64,000 bases of DNA, from the NCBI GenBank assembly GCA_037954665.1, contig JBBMOL010000201.1, positions 310,001 through 374,000 of the forward strand, given 5' to 3'. Numbering within the stretch: position 1 is the stretch's first letter; each line of letters starts with the position of its first letter. The notes beneath the pieces are model-generated. The model ran no database searches and had not been told where the DNA came from. It saw only the letters and a program-made list of their open reading frames with translations. Positions 60,360-64,000 of the stretch are shown one piece after another. A program made the position numbers and the translations under genes. This DNA is from Laguncularia racemosa (Eukaryota; Streptophyta; Magnoliopsida; Myrtales; Combretaceae).

Positions 60360-61089
60360 ATATGAGATTGACCTAGTAAGATTGAAGAAGCTTTGAATGA
60401 TGCTAATTGGATTATATCTATGCAAGAAGAATTAAATCAAATTTCAAATAAATCAATGTTATGGAATGTAGTTCTAGACCTAGAGGGAAGTCTATAATTG
60501 GAACTAAATGGGTGCTTTAAAAATAAATTAGATGAAGACGAAAATTATAAGAAATAAAGCACGATTAGTAGTAAAGGGTTATTCACAAGAAGAAGGTATA
60601 GATTTTGATGAAACATATGTCCCCTGTTGCTAGACTAGAATGCAATACGGTTAATGCTTGCATATGCATCTTATAAGGATTTTAAGTTTTTTTCAACATG
60701 GTTTGTAAAAGTGCATTTTTTAATATGGTTTTTATAACGGAAGAAGTTTATGTGGAACAACCACCTTGTTTTGAAAGATCCTTTCAAATCAGACTTGTTT
60801 TTAAAATAAATAAAGCTCTTTTGTTTTGAAACAATGCTCCAAGAGCTTGGTATATGAAAGATTGAGTATGTTTTTTATCTCCTAAAGGTTTTTCATAGAG
60901 GAAAGTGACATACTTTATTCTTGAAAACTTTTGATTAATGTATCTTAGTTATACAATGATGTAGATTGATATTATCTTTTGATCTACTAAAGGATTGTTG
61001 TGGTCAAGAATTTGCTGAGAACATGCATGGGCAGAAATTTGAAATGTCAATGATGGGAGAGTTGACATTCTTTTTGGGACTTCAAATAA
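60360..61089 (+). pseudogene. Reverse transcriptase, truncated, of the Sirevirus-like element
   Basis: Plus strand. IEEALNDANWIISMQEELNQ, IGTKWVL, then frameshifted pieces including MLAYASYKDF, and finally ENMHGQKFEMSMMGELTFFL plus GLQIK just before the junction. The catalytic YVDD region near 60950 is not readable. It lacks the C-terminal part and RNase H. Confidence 0.85.
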
Positions 61090-61630
61090 AAACAACAGAA
61101 AAGAGAGAACGGTGTGAAAGAAAAAACGACACACGAGAAGAAAAAGACTCATACTTCTTTCAAGCAAAACTCTTTGCATATACATGTGATCTAGAGGAAA
61201 TCTGATATTCCTCATTGTTGTTGTTGATATTCCTTTTGTGAATATGGAATTGTTTTTGTTGTTTCATCCATGTAGTTGGAGTGATTAGCTTAGTGAGAAG
61301 CCTAAAAAGACTCCTATAGTGAGACTTTGCCTTGAAGAGGCTTATGTTTGTATATCTTCAATTTGTTGAATAGTGAAACACACCAGCATAACAACCGGGT
61401 CCTCGGGCGTGGAGCGGGAGAGAGGACTGAACACTTGAGGCGGAACCTGTATAATATCTGAGCATTCTATTCTTCTCTACTTTTATTTAATGCACATTAT
61501 TGTTCTTCTTATTGTTATTCACGTGATTTTATTAGTTCAAGAGTTTTAGTTGTGATTGCGAAAAAAGTGGAAATTTTTTTAAGTAATTAATCAATTCACC
61601 CCCCCTCTGATAATCTAATGGGACCAACAA
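61090..61630 (+). repeat. Partial 3' LTR of the Sirevirus-like element
   Basis: Starts inside the LTR at the equivalent of about 56249 and runs to GGGACCAACA at 61630. The left edge shares AACAACAGAAAA with the LTR, consistent with joining at short homology. Confidence 0.88.
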
Positions 61631-64000
61631 ACAGTTACAAGGACTGATTACTATTGTTGCTAACCTGAGAAACACCGGTCGATCAAATGAATTGCCATAA
61701 CCACCAGTAGCAAATTCACAAGCTCCTCACCTCAAGTAGCCCTTAATGATGCACGTATGGAAGGGGCAGTAGGTCGGCAAATGGGGGTAGGCAAATGGGG
61801 AGGAGATTATCAACTTATAGGGAGGAAAAGGGATGATAACTTTGAGGATGAACTTTAATCTGCCACCATGAGTTCAAGGCGCATAGGGGTTCTGGGATAA
61901 ATGTAAATTTGTAGATTGCCGTCATTTACTGGAAAAGGGGGTCTGCCAAAAGGATTTATCTTAAATTGACAAGAAAGTAGAGGGACTTTCTTGAATGTTA
62001 TGAGATTAATAACAATACTCGAGTTTGTCTGGCAGAAGTCGGAGTTTAAATGTATTACCGCCTTGTGGTAGAAAGAACTGTTAGCCGTAAGACGAGAAAT
62101 GGTGATGCTATGATTCATACTTGGTAGGAAATGAAAAGTGTTCAGTTTTAGAGAGGTTTATTTTTGAAAATTAAAGGCAGAAGTTGTTCGCTGCGTCTCC
62201 CAAACACGAGATAGGAGGCAAAACCCTGATGAGTCATGTCTAAGAGTTTGAGACACTGATGATTCAATGTGGAGCCAATCGAACCTCCTGAACAGACTAT
62301 GCATTTAATTTGTGTCCATGTAAAATATGAAGTTGCTTGCATCAGTAGAGTTACAGAAAACTATATGACTCCCTTGATGAGGTCGTTTAGTTAGCTTTGA
62401 AAGTGAAGAGACAGAGGCGAGCTAACCTTATAGAGTTAGCAAGTAATAGGTATGGTTCCTCTACAAAAACTGTATGAGACAGAGGGTTAAACAAGCTGAT
62501 AAGGGCTAGATATCACAGAAATGTGGATAAAAGAATGCAGTTATGCCAAATATTAGAGGGGAGAAAGTAATTTGATAGGAAGCAAAATAGGTTGCTGGGT
62601 ATGAGAACAAACAGGTAGTAATGGGGTCATCAAGTGGAAAGAATCGCCCAGGTTAAACGTTTTAAATGTCGAGGTTTCTAGACATTTGCTTACTCAATGT
62701 CAAATAGTAGGTTATAAATAGCATGGGAGGTCTGAGAGTTGAGGCAGAAGAGAAGACATGCCGAGCCCACAGAATTTGTCAGTTGTTATTGGATGAATAA
62801 TTATGGTTGATGCGATATGTTGAGGTACCATGAGATAAAGGGGGAAATGATCAGTATTTGTCTATCAACGTATTAATAGGGCGAGAAGTACCTTTCCTGT
62901 AATGAGGATGAACAAAGGGAGGAGAACCTATTTCATTCCCATACGGGTCCAAGTATCTTTGTTGCTTTTAGTTATTGATGAAGGAAGTTATACTTAATGT
63001 ATTGGTTGCTTCGTTAGTGACCTAAATTAAACTAGTCACTACCTTATATCCTAGCCTTATAAAACTGCATTTGGTTGAGTGAACAAAGTAGTTGGCATGT
63101 CACTCAAAGGGCTAAGGTTCCATTCCAAAATAGGGGAGAAATACCATTATGAAATTTTTTGGATATTCTTCTCATGTGTACATCAACATACTGCTTGGCA
63201 AGCCCTGGTTTTAAGACAGGAGGGTGTTGTTATGATGGTTTTAGAAAACCTATGTGTTCTAAAAAGAAGGTAAGGCATAGTATTGAACCCTTATGTCACC
63301 TATGAAAGTACAAGAGGCACAGTGACAAATTTAATGAGCTAGTAAAAAGAAGACCTTGTCAGCTGGACAGGCATGGAAAACTGGAGGAGGAAATAGGGCG
63401 AAGAGAAAGCAGGTATATATTACAAATGGAGGATATGTACTAGAGGTGATGTAACTATTACCCCTAGTGGTAAACCAAGTATTAGATGAGTATAAAGATT
63501 TATTCCTAGAGGAATTACTTAAAGGGGAATCTCACCCTAAGGGCATAGAACATGCTATTGAATTTTTAAGCCAAGTTCAGTTTTCCCAAATCATACTGGG
63601 TATCACATGAAATTGAGAGGCTTAAAGAGATTGAAGGCATTAGGTGGGATGAACTAGTAGAATAAGGGGTTTTGTTTAGGAGAGTACTAGGTCCTGTGTG
63701 TTGTTCCTACACTCTTGCTCCCAAGATGGTTGGCACATAGAGTATGTGTATTGACAGTTAGAGCCATCAACAAAATTACCATCAAATACAGGTATCCTTC
63801 TTAGACTTGACTGATATGTTAGATGAATACATGGGGCACAGGTATTCTCCAAGGTGATCTTAAAAGACAATATCAAAAATTTCAAATGAGGGGAGGAGAA
63901 GAGTGGATAGATCCACTTTAAAATTACGCCATTATGATATGATGTAGGATGGTCATGCCATTCGGGTGTCCAATGCCCTTGTTATACTTTTATGAGACTG
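61631..64000 (+). pseudogene. Ty3/chromovirus-type gag-protease-reverse transcriptase remnant
   Basis: Plus strand. A gag-like start (LQGLITIVANL) is followed by heavily stopped gag, a degenerate zinc knuckle near 62655-62700 (FKCRGF... then C), and a protease/linker region. Reverse transcriptase begins near 63480 (DEYKDLFLEELLKGESHPKG, IEHAIEFL), then PKMVGT-like text, NKITIKYRYP read as INKITIKYRYP near 63765, HGAQVFSKVILKD near 63835, and VQCPCYTFMRL at the window edge. The wording differs from the Tekay-type copies in this window and resembles Reina/Galadriel-type chromoviruses, but this is uncertain. The element continues past the window. Confidence 0.75.

Larger units (their letters stand above)
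55307..61630 (+). mobile_element. Sirevirus-like Copia retrotransposon with deleted 3' part
   Basis: 5' LTR 55307-56792, tRNA-Met primer site, two-knuckle gag, protease, integrase and part of reverse transcriptase. An abrupt junction near 61090 joins polymerase sequence directly to the middle of the 3' LTR. RNase H, the rest of pol, the purine tract and about 940 bp of 3' LTR are missing. The 3' flank (AACAG) does not match the 5' flank (GAGAT), so no target duplication is seen. Family assignment to Sirevirus rests on LTR length, the WYLDSGC protease style and the integrase wording. Confidence 0.85.

Overview
The window is gene-poor, AT-rich plant heterochromatin, almost certainly from a dicot-type angiosperm. 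It is built of nested LTR retrotransposons: Tekay/Del-type chromoviruses, Athila-type Ty3 elements and Sirevirus-type and other Copia elements. No intact host gene, RNA gene, CRISPR array or bacterial feature was found. Nearly every recognisable reading frame belongs to a retroelement and is broken by stops or frameshifts. The species cannot be named from the sequence.

Layout. (a) 1-1434 is a Sirevirus-type Copia LTR cut by the window edge. (b) 1435-1780 and 26274-30670 are two pieces of one minus-strand chromovirus (C1), split by (c) a complete minus-strand Athila-like element at 1781-26273 with target duplication ACCAT. Inside that element lie (d) a plus-strand LTR-only insertion of the same LTR family at 2522-7386 (duplication TCTAC), whose interior is repeated in tandem about four times, and (e) a complete plus-strand gag-protease-only element at 14653-21672 (duplication GGACC). 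(f) A plus-strand chromovirus (C0) supplies the reverse transcriptase, integrase and chromodomain remnant at 30671-32979 and the LTR at 32980-34569 plus 42227-42617. C1 interrupts its polymerase gene, and a third chromovirus (C3, minus strand, 34570-42221, duplication CTATG) interrupts its LTR. (g) 42618-45134 is unassigned AT-rich DNA. (h) 45135-49911 is a decayed Copia element. (i) 49912-52891 is unassigned. (j) 52892-53957 is a truncated LTR of the gag-protease-only family. (k) 53958-55306 is unassigned. (l) 55307-61630 is a Sirevirus-like Copia element with a deleted 3' end. (m) 61631-64000 is a Ty3-type gag-pol remnant on the plus strand.

The duplications give an insertion order: C0 is oldest; C1 and C3 entered C0; the Athila element and the first Copia LTR entered C1; the solo LTR and the gag-protease element entered the Athila element. 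Two themes go beyond routine annotation. First, at least five different element families carry short-period tandem arrays (about 50-100 bp) of the same kind of dyad, CACG-N2-CGTG, in their LTRs or 3' regions. Second, the gag-protease-only element has LTRs different from the Athila element but shares three short, hairpin-capable motifs with it at matching places downstream of the coding region. It looks like an internal-deletion derivative that kept cis signals.

Sequence quality is uneven. A block near 5080-6380 and most of 39500-54300 contain dense single-base indels at homopolymers, so reading frames and repeat counts there should not be trusted.
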